From positions 1-63,712 of the forward strand of contig CANMMR010000011.1 in NCBI GenBank assembly GCA_947499095.1: 63,712 nt of DNA, in the 5' to 3' direction. Source of the stretch: an uncultured Erythrobacter sp. (GTDB lineage: Bacteria > Pseudomonadota > Alphaproteobacteria > Sphingomonadales > Sphingomonadaceae). Position 1 is the first letter of the stretch. Every line of letters starts with the position of its first letter. The notes below the pieces were generated by a model. That model was not told where the DNA came from and made no database searches. It was given only the letters and a program-made list of their open reading frames with translations. Position numbers and translations under genes: made by a program. This document shows positions 18,435 to 27,907 of this stretch, piece by piece.

Positions 18435-18482
18435 CGAGGCCTAGCTTTGTCATGCCGGGTGCGCCAAATTTTCAGAAGGCGT

Positions 18483-19265
18483 CTATCCCCGCGCCACCGT
18501 GTCCAGTGGTTCGCCGGTTACCGGATAGCCCAGATCCTCGCCGATCTCGAGCCAGGTCTTGCCGTCGCGGTCGCCCATATAGGGCGTGATCGTGCGCACC
18601 GGGATCGCCTCGGCCTGCGCTTTCGCCTCCGCGTAGCTGCCAAACAGGGCCAGCCGTTCGAGATTGCGGCGGGTCGGAAAGATGACCTTGATCTCGCCGC
18701 GCTCTGCCGCATCCAGCGCGCCCTGTGCGGTCGTCCAGAACAGATGGGTGTTCTCGGAGAGGTCTGCCTCGATCTCGACCGCCCCGGTGCCGATGTCGGC
18801 GAGGTAGAAACGCGTGTCGTAGACGCGCGGTATGCGTTCGTTCTTCGGGAACCAGCGGGCGAAGGGCGTCAGCTGGTCAAGGTCGAGGTCCCAGCCGAAA
18901 TGATCGAGCACCGGCGCCAGTTCACCGGTCTGCTGGAGATAGTCTCGCGCCGCGCGGGCCTTGGCCGCGTCGATATCGCCCGAGAGCCCGATTGCGAGGC
19001 CGGTTTCTTCCAGCGTTTCTCGCACCACGGCAATCTGGTGCGCGGCCTCATCCGGGTCGAGCGGCCCGCCGATCCGCGCGCCGAGATCGAAGTCTGCCGG
19101 ATCGACCCGCCCGCCCGGAAACACGGCCATACCGCCAGCGAAGACCATCTCGCGCGACCGGATCGTCATGAGGATTTCCGGCGGACCGTCGCCCTCGCCA
19201 TGGCGGAAGATTACGACGGTGGCGGCGGGAATTCCGTCGGCAGACGGGTCGGTTGATGCGCTCAT
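18483..19265 (-). CDS. NUDIX hydrolase, NUDT19-like (acyl-CoA diphosphatase candidate)
   Basis: A 260-residue protein. FAGGMAVFPGGRVDP starts the NUDIX fold, and the Nudix helix is RETLEETGLAIG. The insert between the Gly-rich strand and the helix is longer than in ordinary Nudix proteins, the pattern seen in mammalian NUDT19, which cleaves CoA and acyl-CoA esters. A role in CoA turnover is inference. The ATG at 19265 was chosen because the upstream codons (MRLASRPPQ...) are not conserved in style. A 292-base gap with a terminator for the next gene lies upstream. Confidence 0.8.
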   Translation of the reverse strand: MSASTDPSADGIPAATVVIFRHGEGDGPPEILMTIRSREMVFAGGMAVFPGGRVDPADFDLGARIGGPLDPDEAAHQIAVVRETLEETGLAIGLSGDIDAAKARAARDYLQQTGELAPVLDHFGWDLDLDQLTPFARWFPKNERIPRVYDTRFYLADIGTGAVEIEADLSENTHLFWTTAQGALDAAERGEIKVIFPTRRNLERLALFGSYAEAKAQAEAIPVRTITPYMGDRDGKTWLEIGEDLGYPVTGEPLDTVARG

Positions 19266-19494
19266 GCTGGCAAGTGTGGCCTGCGGTGGGCGGCTTGCCA
19301 AGCGCAATCGCCGAGGCCGTGTCGGGAAATTTTACAAGTGCCTCGGGGCAGGTCTTGGCTTTAACCATCGAAACGCCGGCAATTGCTGACAACGCCTCGT
19401 TTGGCACGCTCTGTGCATAGTGATGGATGTCCCGACACAGTCTCCCGCGGGGCGCGCTGTCCCTGGTTCTTAAGCAGCGCCTCGACGTGAACAA
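19266..19494. other. Intergenic stretch upstream of the NUDIX gene, no firm gene
   Basis: A minus-strand reading passes through here in frame (it includes DIHHYAQSVPNEALSAIAGV), but it has no ribosome site and no family I know. The stretch presumably carries the NUDIX promoter. Confidence 0.4.
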
Positions 19495-19529
19495 AAAGGC
19501 CCGCCCGGTTGTCTCCCGGGCGGGCCTTT
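19495..19529 (-). terminator. Rho-independent terminator after grxD
   Basis: AAAGGCCCGCCCGG at 19495-19508 pairs perfectly with CCGGGCGGGCCTTT at 19516-19529. Read on the minus strand, the 14-bp GC-rich stem is followed by a run of T (CTTTTTGTT). It ends the DUF1476-bolA-grxD transcript. Confidence 0.9.
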
Positions 19530-19557
19530 CCCGTTCTGGTCTTGTCGGTCGGAGAAA

Positions 19558-19890
19558 TCAGGACTCGGCCTTGGCGACCTGCTTCTCGTCCATCATGGTC
19601 TGAAGCTCGCCGGCTTCGAACATCTCCATCATGATGTCGCTGCCGCCCACGAATTCGCCCTTCACATAGAGCTGGGGAATGGTCGGCCAGTCGGAATAGG
19701 TCTTGATGCCCTGCCGGATTTCCATGTCCTGCAGCACATCGACGCTCTCGTATGCGACGCCGCAATGGTCGAGGATCGCGACAGCGCGGCTCGAGAAGCC
19801 ACACTGGGGGAACAGCGGCGTGCCCTTCATGAACAGGACTACATCGTTGGAGCCGACAACGTCGGCGATGCGGGTATTGGTGTCGGACAT
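19558..19890 (-). CDS. grxD: Monothiol glutaredoxin, Grx4/GrxD type
   Basis: A 110-residue CGFS glutaredoxin: KGTPLFPQCGFSSRAV with the single active Cys30, WPTIPQLYVKG (cis-Pro loop) and the GGSDIMMEM glutathione site. Grx4 proteins bind a [2Fe-2S] cluster together with BolA and deliver it or sense iron status. The bolA gene lies 36 bases upstream on the same strand, which supports exactly that partnership. A strong terminator follows the stop. Confidence 0.95.
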   Translation of the reverse strand: MSDTNTRIADVVGSNDVVLFMKGTPLFPQCGFSSRAVAILDHCGVAYESVDVLQDMEIRQGIKTYSDWPTIPQLYVKGEFVGGSDIMMEMFEAGELQTMMDEKQVAKAES

Positions 19891-19926
19891 AGCGGTCCGT
19901 CCTTTATCTGAGAACTTGATGGGGGA

Positions 19927-20160
19927 TCAGTTGGGGGCTTGGGTGGTCAGTTGCAAGGCGTGCAGTTCGCCGCCCATGCGCCCGCCCAGCGCGTCATAGA
20001 CCATCTTGTGCTGCTGCACGCGGCTCTTGCCCGCGAACTGCGGAGCGGTGACCTTGGCCGCCCAATGGTCGTTGTCGCCCGCCAGATCGCGCATTTCCAC
20101 CTCGGCGCCAGGTAGAGCCTGCGTGATCGCCGCGACGATATCGTCTGCCGCCATCGGCAT
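19927..20160 (-). CDS. bolA: BolA-family protein
   Basis: A 77-residue BolA/IbaG-like protein. The fold core ITQALPGAEVEMRDLAGDNDHW and the signature FAGKSRVQQHKMVYDALGG, with the conserved His, are visible. It binds a shared Fe-S cluster with CGFS glutaredoxin, encoded directly downstream. It follows the DUF1476 gene after four bases. Whether it also acts on DNA, as E. coli BolA does, cannot be judged. Confidence 0.93.
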   Translation of the reverse strand: MPMAADDIVAAITQALPGAEVEMRDLAGDNDHWAAKVTAPQFAGKSRVQQHKMVYDALGGRMGGELHALQLTTQAPN

Positions 20161-20164
20161 CGGA

Positions 20165-20488
20165 TCAGCTCTCGCTCATGTACTGGCGGCGGGCCTCGAT
20201 GGCGCACTCCTCCAGCTTGGCACGAATGTCGGCTTCGCTGACATCGCAATCAGCTGCGGTCAGGTCGCCCAGCAGCTTGCGGATCACGTCCTCGTCGCCC
20301 GCTTCCTCGAAGTCGGCTTGCACGACCGCTTTCTTGTAGGCGTCGGTCTCTTCTTCGGTCAGGCCCATCAGGCCGGCGGCCCACTCGCCGACCAGCCGAT
20401 TGCGGCGTGCCGCGATCTTGAAAGCGGTTTCCTGGTCGAAGGCGAATTTGGATTCCTCGCCGCGTTCGCGATCCTTGAAGTCGGTCAT
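20165..20488 (-). CDS. DUF1476 protein (ATPase inhibitor zeta-subunit-like)
   Basis: A 107-residue helical protein. It starts MTDFKDRERGEESKFAFDQE and continues FKIAARRNRLVGEWAAGLMG, the signature of DUF1476. Members in Alphaproteobacteria include the zeta subunit, which inhibits the F1-ATPase of Paracoccus by inserting its N terminus. The charged N-terminal inhibitory stretch is present here, so that function is plausible. It is the first gene of the trio with bolA and grxD. Longer in-frame readings reach into the quinone reductase gene and were rejected. Confidence 0.88.
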   Translation of the reverse strand: MTDFKDRERGEESKFAFDQETAFKIAARRNRLVGEWAAGLMGLTEEETDAYKKAVVQADFEEAGDEDVIRKLLGDLTAADCDVSEADIRAKLEECAIEARRQYMSES

Positions 20489-20556
20489 GTCGTGTCCCTC
20501 GGGAATGAATAGCTCTTGCGGGGGAATAGGCGCGGCCCACCCCACCCGCAAGGGCG

Positions 20557-21555
20557 CTAGTCCATGGTGACGACGAGTTTTCCGATCGCGCCGCGGTTTT
20601 CCAGCTTGGCGATGGCCTCGTGAGCGCGTTCGATTGGATAGGTCTCGCTGACCAGCGGGCTGATCTTGCCTGCCTTCCACAGGTCGAACAGTTCGGCGAT
20701 GTGGGCCTTGTTCTTCTCCGGCTCGCGAGCGGTGAACGCGCCCCAGAACACACCGCGGATGTCGCAGCTTTTCAGCAGCGTCAGATTGAGCGGCATCTTG
20801 GCGATCCCCGCGGGGAAGCCAATAACCAGGAAGCGACCCTCCCACGCGATCGAACGCAGGGCCGGCTCCGAATAATCGCCGCCGACGATGTCGTAGACGA
20901 TATCCGCGCCGCCTTCGCCGACAGCGGCCTTGAAGTCGTTGGCGAGCTGCTTGGACGTGTCCTTGTCGAAGGGCGAGCGGGGGTAGATCACCACCTCGTC
21001 CGCACCGGCCTTCCTTGCGGTCTCGCCCTTTTCCTCGGTCGAGACGGCTGCGACCACGCGGCAGCCATAAGCCTTGGCAAGTTCGACGGCAGAGAGGCCC
21101 ACGCCGCCGGCTGCGCCGAGTACGAGGACGGTTTCGCCCTCCTTGATGTCGCCGCGATCCTTCAGGCCGTGAATGGTTGTTCCGTAGGTCATCAGCAAGG
21201 CGCTGGCCTGCACGAGGTCGATGCCTTCGGGCACCTTGAACAGGCGCGCGGCATCGACGGCCACCTTTTCCTGCAGGCCACCGTTGCCGACGCCGCAGAT
21301 CACCCTGTCACCGACTGCGAAACCTTCGACGCCATCGCCCAGCGCCTCGATCGTGCCGGAGATTTCGCCACCCGGCGCAAACGGGCGGGGCGGCTTGAAC
21401 TGATACATGTCGCGAATGATCAGCGTGTCAGGGAAATTGATCGCGCAGGCGGCGACCTTGATAAGAACCTGACCCTTCCCGGGCGTCGGAGCATCGATCT
21501 CCTCGACGACAAGGGTTTCGGGGCCGCCGGTTTCCTTCGACAGGACTGCTTTCAT
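20557..21555 (-). CDS. NADPH:quinone oxidoreductase family protein (MDR, zinc-free type)
   Basis: A 332-residue medium-chain reductase: an N-terminal GroES-like half ([19 protein letters not shown] ... [12 protein letters not shown]) and a Rossmann half with [22 protein letters not shown]. The zinc-binding Cys of alcohol dehydrogenases are not seen, as expected for quinone reductases (QOR) and related enoyl reductases. It likely reduces quinones or alpha,beta-unsaturated carbonyls with NADPH. Its ATG overlaps the leuD stop by four bases, so it is made from the leu transcript although it has no known step in leucine synthesis. Confidence 0.88.
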   Translation of the reverse strand: MKAVLSKETGGPETLVVEEIDAPTPGKGQVLIKVAACAINFPDTLIIRDMYQFKPPRPFAPGGEISGTIEALGDGVEGFAVGDRVICGVGNGGLQEKVAVDAARLFKVPEGIDLVQASALLMTYGTTIHGLKDRGDIKEGETVLVLGAAGGVGLSAVELAKAYGCRVVAAVSTEEKGETARKAGADEVVIYPRSPFDKDTSKQLANDFKAAVGEGGADIVYDIVGGDYSEPALRSIAWEGRFLVIGFPAGIAKMPLNLTLLKSCDIRGVFWGAFTAREPEKNKAHIAELFDLWKAGKISPLVSETYPIERAHEAIAKLENRGAIGKLVVTMD

Positions 21556-22157
21556 GCTGCGTCTCTCCTTTGCGGCGCGTCGAGCCAGGGAAGGGCACGC
21601 GCGCGCTGTTGTTCATGGGTTTCTATGGCTGCGCCGCGTTCCAGCGTCAGGCCGATTTCGTCCAGACCTTCCAGCAGGCAGTGCTTGCGGAAGGGATCGA
21701 CTTCGAAGGCGAAGCGATCCTGGAAGGGCGTGGTGACGATCTGGTTTTCGAGATCGATAGCGATCGGATGGTCGGCGGCGATTTCGAGCAGGCGGTCGAC
21801 CTGATCCTGCGCCAGTTCGACCGTCAGGATGCCGTTCTTGAACGCGTTACCGGAGAATATATCGGAAAAACTCGGTGCGATGACCGCCGCGATTCCGAGA
21901 TCGAGAAGCGCCCAGGCGGCATGTTCCCGGCTAGACCCGCAACCGAAATTGTCGCCCGCGATAAGAATCGGGGCGCCGGCGAAATCCTCAACGTCGAAGG
22001 GATTGCCGGGCGCTTCGCGGATGGTCTCGAATGCACCTTTCCCGAGACCTTCGCGGCTCACCGTCTTGAGCCAGTGTGCCGGAATGATGACGTCGGTATC
22101 GACATTCTTGAGGCCCAGCGGGATCGCGCGGCCTTCGATCGTCGATACCTTGTCCAT
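21552..22157 (-). CDS. leuD: 3-isopropylmalate dehydratase small subunit
   Basis: A 201-residue swivel-domain protein. The key loop is [19 protein letters not shown], and the N-terminal region contains [14 protein letters not shown]. With LeuC it isomerises 2- to 3-isopropylmalate in leucine synthesis. Its start shares one base (TGATG) with the stop of a 48-residue gene that separates it from leuC, and its end overlaps the quinone reductase start. Confidence 0.95.
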   Translation of the reverse strand: MDKVSTIEGRAIPLGLKNVDTDVIIPAHWLKTVSREGLGKGAFETIREAPGNPFDVEDFAGAPILIAGDNFGCGSSREHAAWALLDLGIAAVIAPSFSDIFSGNAFKNGILTVELAQDQVDRLLEIAADHPIAIDLENQIVTTPFQDRFAFEVDPFRKHCLLEGLDEIGLTLERGAAIETHEQQRARALPWLDAPQRRDAA

Positions 22158-22303
22158 CAGTCGGTCTCCGGTTTCTCGCCCGAGGGTATTTTGCCGGGCT
22201 GCTCTGGCTTGTTCTTGTCGGTCGTGCGCTTGCCTGCATAGAGCAGCGCGGCGGCGATGGCGGCAGAGCCTATAGCCCCGGCGATCTTGAGCTTGTTCGT
22301 CAT
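22157..22303 (-). CDS. 48-residue single-helix membrane protein between leuC and leuD
   Basis: The protein is a short N-terminal segment (MTNKLK), one hydrophobic helix ([18 protein letters not shown]) and a charged Lys/Pro/Glu-rich tail. It starts 14 bases after leuC and its stop shares a base with the leuD ATG, so ribosomes probably pass from it to leuD. No function is known to me. The spacing and overlap argue that it is a real gene rather than chance. Confidence 0.7.
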   Translation of the reverse strand: MTNKLKIAGAIGSAAIAAALLYAGKRTTDKNKPEQPGKIPSGEKPETD

Positions 22304-22317
22304 GCCCCGTTCAATGG

Positions 22318-23769
<1,452 letters not shown>

Positions 23770-23858
23770 GGCGCGAAATTGCGGCACGAATGTCACGAGC
23801 GCAAAAAGGCAATTCCAGAGTCTTCCAAACTTAACCTTTCTCTGCTTTACTTACACTT

Positions 23859-24281
23859 ATGTCAGCAAAGCCATTCGCCTTTCCGATCAAAGTGATTCCC
23901 TCGGACATCGATTTTATGGGGCACGTGAACAACGCGCGTTATCTGAACTGGGTGCAGGATACGGTCCTGGCGCATTGGCAGAAGCTTGCGCCGGCCGAGG
24001 AAGTGGCGAGCAAGGCGTGGGTCGCGCTCAAGCACGAGATCACCTACCGCAAGCCGGCCTTTCTCCATGACGATGTGATCGCCGAAACTGTGCTGGAAAA
24101 GATCAAGGGCGCGCGCTCGTTTTACAACACCGTCATCAAGCGCGGCGAGGAAGTTCTCGCCGAGGTGCAGAGCATGTGGTGCTGCCTCGATAGCGAAACG
24201 CATCGGCCTGCGCGCATCAGCAGCGAAGTCGCCGAGAAATTCTTCGGCCTGAAGATTCGCCAGCCTTCCACCGGGGAATAG
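23859..24281 (+). CDS. Acyl-CoA thioesterase, 4HBT hotdog fold
   Basis: A 140-residue hotdog protein. The motif PSDIDFMGHVNNARYLNWVQD contains the catalytic Asp of the 4-hydroxybenzoyl-CoA thioesterase (YbgC-like) subfamily and the conserved GHVNN. It hydrolyses acyl-CoA esters; the chain preference is not visible. It reads away from leuC and is followed 39 bases on by crtW. Confidence 0.88.
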   Translation: MSAKPFAFPIKVIPSDIDFMGHVNNARYLNWVQDTVLAHWQKLAPAEEVASKAWVALKHEITYRKPAFLHDDVIAETVLEKIKGARSFYNTVIKRGEEVLAEVQSMWCCLDSETHRPARISSEVAEKFFGLKIRQPSTGE

Positions 24282-24320
24282 GGTTTTGCGCCGACGGCTG
24301 CGCACCCCTATATAGCAGGT

Positions 24321-25091
24321 ATGGGTCGAACCTCCGTCAACACTGCTATTGGAAGCGCCGGGCTACGCCAGGCACTGACGGGCCTCGCGCTGACGGCCAC
24401 GATCTTCGCTGCCTGGCTGTCGATCCATTTCTTCGCCATGTTCTCGTTCGAACTGACCTGGTCGAGCCTGCCGCTGGCTCTCGCGATGGCCGTCGTACAG
24501 TGCTGGCTTTCGGTCGGCATGTTTATCGCCAGCCACGATGCGATGCATGGCTCCCTTGTTCCCGGCGGCGGGCGCATCAACGATGTGGTCGGCGGCTTCT
24601 TGCTGTTCGTGTATGCAGGTTTCGCCTGGAAACGGATGCGCGATGCGCATTTCGCGCATCACAAAGCGCCGGGCACCGCCGACGACCCGGACTTCAGCGT
24701 CGATCATCCGACACGGTTCTGGCCGTGGTACGGCACCTTCTTGAAGCGCTATTTCGGTTGGCAGTCGATCGCCTTCGTCAGCACGATCGTGACCGCATAT
24801 TGGCTGTTGCTGGGCGTGCCAGTCGAGAAGATCGTCCTGCTCTATGGCGTTCCGGCAATCGCTTCCTCGATGCAGCTCTTCTATTTCGGAACTTACCGCC
24901 CCCATCGCCACGACGCGAACCACTTTCCCGACGATCATAACGCGCGCAGCGACGATTTCGGCACGCTGGCTTCTCTCGCCAGCTGCTTTCATTTCGGCTA
25001 TCATCACGAGCACCACCGCGCGCCGCATGTGCCGTGGTGGAAGCTGCCGGCCGCGCGCAAGGCTATGGCCATGGAAGAGACCAAGGCATGA
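24321..25091 (+). CDS. crtW: Beta-carotene ketolase (CrtW type)
   Basis: A 256-residue di-iron membrane oxygenase. The His boxes are SHDAMHG (72-76), HFAHHKAPG (110-114) and HFGYHHEHH (224-232), with FYFGTYRPHR in between. This set is specific to the 4,4'-ketolase CrtW of Proteobacteria. It adds keto groups to beta-ionone rings, and with CrtZ gives astaxanthin-type carotenoids. Its stop overlaps the crtZ start (ATGA), so the two enzymes are made together. Other carotenoid genes (crtE, B, I, Y) are not in this window. Confidence 0.9.
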   Translation: MGRTSVNTAIGSAGLRQALTGLALTATIFAAWLSIHFFAMFSFELTWSSLPLALAMAVVQCWLSVGMFIASHDAMHGSLVPGGGRINDVVGGFLLFVYAGFAWKRMRDAHFAHHKAPGTADDPDFSVDHPTRFWPWYGTFLKRYFGWQSIAFVSTIVTAYWLLLGVPVEKIVLLYGVPAIASSMQLFYFGTYRPHRHDANHFPDDHNARSDDFGTLASLASCFHFGYHHEHHRAPHVPWWKLPAARKAMAMEETKA

Positions 25092-25591
25092 GCATCGGTG
25101 CAATCCTCCTGACCGTCTTCCTGTCGATCCTCGGCATGGAACTGTTCGCGTGGTGGGCGCACAAATACATCATGCACGGCTGGGGTTGGGGCTGGCACCG
25201 CGACCATCACGAGCCGCACGACAAGGTCTTCGAGAAGAACGATCTCTATGCCGTAACCTTCGGCACCATCGTCTTCGCCATGTTCGCGATCGGCTACGCC
25301 ATGGGCTGGGACGTGCTGTGGTGGGTGGCCTTCGGGATCACCTGCTACGGTGTGATCTACACGCTTGTGCACGATGGACTGGTTCACCAGAGATACTGGC
25401 GCTGGGTGCCCAAGCGCGGCTATGCCAAGCGGCTGGTGCAGGCGCACAGGCTGCACCATGCGACGATCGGTAAGGAAGGCGGCGTCAGTTTCGGTTTCGT
25501 CTTCGCGCGCGACCCGGCGAAGCTCAAGGCGGAATTACGGCGCCAGCGTGAAGCGGGCGAGGCCGTCGTACGCGAAAGCGCCGGAGCCTAG
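25088..25591 (+). CDS. crtZ: Beta-carotene 3-hydroxylase (CrtZ type)
   Basis: A 167-residue membrane di-iron hydroxylase with the CrtZ His pattern HKYIMH, HRDHHEPH, VHDGLVHQRYW and HRLHHA. It hydroxylates the 3 and 3' carbons of carotenoid rings. The ATG at 25088 overlaps the crtW stop. A longer frame to 25034 lies inside crtW and was rejected. Together with CrtW it predicts keto-hydroxy carotenoids in the cell envelope. Confidence 0.92.
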   Translation: MSIGAILLTVFLSILGMELFAWWAHKYIMHGWGWGWHRDHHEPHDKVFEKNDLYAVTFGTIVFAMFAIGYAMGWDVLWWVAFGITCYGVIYTLVHDGLVHQRYWRWVPKRGYAKRLVQAHRLHHATIGKEGGVSFGFVFARDPAKLKAELRRQREAGEAVVRESAGA

Positions 25592-25629
25592 AGGCCCCGA
25601 CGCTTCCGGTTCAATTGCTGTAGCGCGCT

Positions 25630-25788
25630 TTACCTGGCGTAATTCACATACAGGCCGTGGATCAGGCCGGGAATGAAGCCGAGCAGCGTCAGCACGAGGT
25701 TGATCAGCGTCGTCGTACCCAGACCATGCTTCGCTGCAACGCCAAGCGGGGGCAGCAGGATGGTCGCGATCAGAATCAGAATTGCCAT
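25630..25788 (-). CDS. Pmp3/YqaE-family small membrane protein
   Basis: The 52-residue protein is two transmembrane helices: AILILIATILLPPLGVAA, then a short loop (KHGLGTT) and INLVLTLLGFIPGLIHGLYV. This is the complete UPF0057/Pmp3 pattern, including the PPLGV and IPG.IH signatures. Members are stress-induced in bacteria, yeast and plants and affect membrane potential. It lies downstream of DUF454, on the same strand as the psp cluster further up, and may belong to the same envelope-stress set. Confidence 0.88.
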   Translation of the reverse strand: MAILILIATILLPPLGVAAKHGLGTTTLINLVLTLLGFIPGLIHGLYVNYAR

Positions 25789-25860
25789 TGAGAGTGTCCT
25801 TTCGTTCACCCTCCCGTCGTATGATCGATCAACGGGTCGTCCCTCGCGCAGTTCCCGCTA

Positions 25861-26211
25861 TCATTCGTTGCGCGTGGCAATCCAGCCGCCGCAAATCACC
25901 AGGATAGCGATCGAAATCCAATACCAGGGATGGCCGAGCGTATACCATGTGAAGACCGCGCCAACGCTCATCGCACCGATGGCCATGGTCTTGGCGCGTC
26001 GACTGATGGCGCGCCGTTCGCGCCAGTCCTTGACCTGCGGCCCCCAGTGCGGGTGGTCGAGGATCTTCTGCTCCCATTCGGGATTGCTGCGAGCGAAGAA
26101 ATAGACCGCCAGCAGCAGAAACGGCACAGTCGGCATGATCGGCAGGAATGCACCGACCGCAGCGAGGCCGACGCTCAGCAGGCCAAGCCCGCGATAGATC
26201 GGGCGTTTCAT
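25861..26211 (-). CDS. DUF454/YbaN-family inner-membrane protein
   Basis: A 116-residue protein with an N-terminal helix pair (LGLLSVGLAAVGAFLPIMPTVPF). The conserved FFARSNPEWEQKILDHPHWGPQVKDWRE loop follows, then two C-terminal helices. These are the marks of DUF454 (YbaN). The function is unknown; in some bacteria it lies near haem or iron genes. It begins one base after the sufE stop and is therefore probably co-expressed with it. Confidence 0.88.
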   Translation of the reverse strand: MKRPIYRGLGLLSVGLAAVGAFLPIMPTVPFLLLAVYFFARSNPEWEQKILDHPHWGPQVKDWRERRAISRRAKTMAIGAMSVGAVFTWYTLGHPWYWISIAILVICGGWIATRNE

Positions 26212-26212
26212 T

Positions 26213-26620
26213 TCACCTCGCCGCGATCCGCGCCGCGTGTTCCTTCACCAGGGCGATCATGTTCGGCACGCCCTGCGTACGATTGCTGGATAGCTGGTTC
26301 TTGAGGTCGAACGGCTCGAGCGCGGCCGTGACGTCCATTTGCGCGATGTCGTCGGCCGGCTTGTCCTGGACCGCGCTGATTACCAGCGCGACAATACCCT
26401 TGGTGATCGCGGCATTGCTGTCGGCAAGGAAATGGAGATTTTCCGCTTCGCCGGTCGGATAGACCCAGACTGCCGCAGAACAGCCGCGCACCAGAGTTGC
26501 ATCCGTCTTGAGCGCATCGGGCATTGGCTCCAGTTCGCGGCCGAGCTCGATCAGCAGGCGATAGCGTTCGTCGCCTTCGAGAAACTCGTATTCTTCGGCA
26601 ATATCGTCGAGGTTTCGCAC
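26213..26620 (-). CDS. sufE: SufE-family sulfur acceptor
   Basis: A 135-residue protein: YEFLEGDERYRLLIELGREL, then LVRGCSAAVWVYP with the persulfide-accepting Cys47, then a conserved ITKGIVALVISAVQ helix. SufE takes sulfur from the SufS desulfurase for Fe-S cluster assembly. The GTG at 26620 (reading MRNLDDI) has a GGAG site five bases before it; the next in-frame GTG at 26635 lies inside a palindromic repeat and is less likely. No suf genes are adjacent. Confidence 0.88.
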   Translation of the reverse strand: MRNLDDIAEEYEFLEGDERYRLLIELGRELEPMPDALKTDATLVRGCSAAVWVYPTGEAENLHFLADSNAAITKGIVALVISAVQDKPADDIAQMDVTAALEPFDLKNQLSSNRTQGVPNMIALVKEHAARIAAR

Positions 26621-26627
26621 TGGAACT

Positions 26628-26719
26628 CCGTTCACCCTGAGCTTGTCGAAGGGTCGCCCTTCGCTTCCGGCGCGGCGCTAGAAGAAAATGCGGTCCTTCG
26701 ACAAGCTCAGGACGAACGG
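26628..26719. repeat. Long inverted repeat of the 'CTTCGACAAGCTCAGG' class
   Basis: CCTGAGCTTGTCGAAGG on the left (from 26636) is matched by CCTTCGACAAGCTCAGG on the right (26695-26711). Outer bases also pair (CCGTTC and GAACGG), around a loop of about 40 bases. It sits between the last small psp-cluster gene and sufE. This sequence is a widely scattered extragenic palindrome in several proteobacterial genera and could act as a terminator or mRNA stabiliser. Confidence 0.8.
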
Positions 26720-26732
26720 GGAGCGGAATGGT

Positions 26733-26966
26733 TCACAAGTCCACGCCGCTGGCGATCGCTTCGAGTTTCCGGATGCGCTCTTTCAGGTCGGCGATCTCGA
26801 TCCGCGCGGCGCCCATGGGTGAGCCGTCCTGGCGCGGGGCGGTATCGTGTTCGATTTCGCGGCGCTTCAGTTCCAGCCAGTCGTGCCATCCACGCAGCAT
26901 GGCAGCGGCGACGATTACCAGGCCGAGCAGGCTCGCACTGGCGATGATGATGGATGGTTCGAACAT
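26733..26966 (-). CDS. Small PspB-like membrane protein, array member 6
   Basis: A 77-residue protein: an N-terminal helix (SIIIASASLLGLVIVAAAML), a short charged linker, and a C-terminal coil IADLKERIRKLEAIASGVDL. The coil is a shortened version of the DRV..LERIVTD motif of its neighbours, lacking the second EIEALRD half. It is separated from the next array gene by 43 bases and followed by the inverted repeat at 26628. It is the most degenerate member of the series. The likely location is the inner membrane with the coil in the cytoplasm. Confidence 0.75.
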   Translation of the reverse strand: MFEPSIIIASASLLGLVIVAAAMLRGWHDWLELKRREIEHDTAPRQDGSPMGAARIEIADLKERIRKLEAIASGVDL

Positions 26967-27009
26967 TGTTCCCTCATGTCCTCCTTGAACCGGTGTTGAT
27001 CCTGCCGCC

Positions 27010-27294
27010 TCAGTCGGCCTGCTTGTCGCGCAGCGCTTCGATCTCGGCGGAAATTCTCTTGGTTTCGGCGGCGTCGAGCGAGTTGCCTTCGGTGGCGATC
27101 CGCTCGAGCACCTTGATGCGTTCGCGCAGCTTCTCGACCTCGGCTTGGGTTTCGGCATCGTTGCCGTTGCCGACCCATTGCTGATTTCCTTGCTTATCCT
27201 CGATGATTCCGGCTTGGGCGCGGTAGCGGGAGGACATCACCTTACCCACGACGACCATCATCACGACGATGACAACTGCGAGTGGCCAGGTCAT
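27010..27294 (-). CDS. Small PspB-like membrane protein, array member 5
   Basis: A 94-residue protein: a helix (WPLAVVIVVMMVVVGKVM), a polar linker, then EKLRERIKVLERIATEGNSL ending AEIEALRDKQAD. The insertion DAAETKR between the two halves of the motif is unique to this copy. Its ATG overlaps the stop of the previous array gene by four bases (ATGA). It resembles PspB in size, topology and the LERI core. Its own function is unknown. Confidence 0.78.
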   Translation of the reverse strand: MTWPLAVVIVVMMVVVGKVMSSRYRAQAGIIEDKQGNQQWVGNGNDAETQAEVEKLRERIKVLERIATEGNSLDAAETKRISAEIEALRDKQAD

Positions 27295-27599
27295 TGGTTC
27301 ATCTCCCGATTGCCGGTTTCGATCCGGTCGAGCGTGCGCAGCTCCTCGATCTGGGATGCGAGCGCATGATTGCTGTCGGTGGCTATTCGTTCGAGCACAC
27401 GGACGCGTTCTTCCATTCTGCTGTAGTCGCCGTTCTGGAAACGGGCTTGCTCGGCCTTCGCTTCTTCGGCGCGCGCCTGCAGCTCCAGCTTGCGCTCCTT
27501 ATGGTCGTGCTCGCGCTTGTTCATGACATAAGCAAAGGGAAAGACGATCGACAGCACGACCAGGATGAAGCCGAAGATGAGGAGCAGATCGGGGTCCAT
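27291..27599 (-). CDS. Small PspB-like membrane protein, array member 4
   Basis: A 102-residue protein: a helix (LLLIFGFILVVLSIVFPFAYV), a highly charged coil (HDHKERKLELQARAEEAKAE), then MEERVRVLERIATDSNHALA and SQIEELRTLD. The coil between membrane and motif is longer than in other copies. The ATG at 27599 shares a base with the previous gene's stop (TGATG); a TTG one codon earlier also exists. The conserved end suggests interaction with PspA or with the sibling proteins. Confidence 0.78.
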   Translation of the reverse strand: MDPDLLLIFGFILVVLSIVFPFAYVMNKREHDHKERKLELQARAEEAKAEQARFQNGDYSRMEERVRVLERIATDSNHALASQIEELRTLDRIETGNREMNQ

Positions 27600-27907
27600 C
27601 AATTGGCCTCCCGCTTGTCGCGCAGCTGTTCGATTTCGCTGGTCAGATGATAACCGCTATCGGTCACGATGCGTTCGACATTGGCCATGCGGTCCTTGAT
27701 CGAGCCGAGCTCGGCGCGCAGTTCGGCGTTCTCCTGCGTCAGCAGCTTGACCCGCTCGACCGCCTGGTCGTTCTTCGGATAGATCGCCTTGCCCCAGCTG
27801 TTCTCCAGCGGATAGCCCATCTTCATGCGCATCCAGCTGTTCACGATCCAGCCGACGGTCATGATCGCAACGCCGACGATGATCGCCGTTTCGCTAACGA
27901 ATTCCAT
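27599..27907 (-). CDS. Small PspB-like membrane protein, array member 3
   Basis: A 102-residue protein: a helix (TAIIVGVAIMTVGWIVNSWM), then RMKMGYPLENSWG, a linker, a leucine-rich coil, and DRMANVERIVTDSGYHLTSE followed by IEQLRDKREAN. It is the close sister of array member 2, sharing the W(I/L)VN.W.R.K.GY.LE..WG segment after the helix. Start and stop overlap both neighbours by one base. The two sisters probably arose by tandem duplication. Confidence 0.8.
   Translation of the reverse strand: MEFVSETAIIVGVAIMTVGWIVNSWMRMKMGYPLENSWGKAIYPKNDQAVERVKLLTQENAELRAELGSIKDRMANVERIVTDSGYHLTSEIEQLRDKREAN

Noticed and set aside
19266..19494. Minus-strand small gene upstream of the NUDIX gene
   Set aside because: The frame has some protein-like wording but no ribosome site or start of quality, and it simply continues into the NUDIX frame region.
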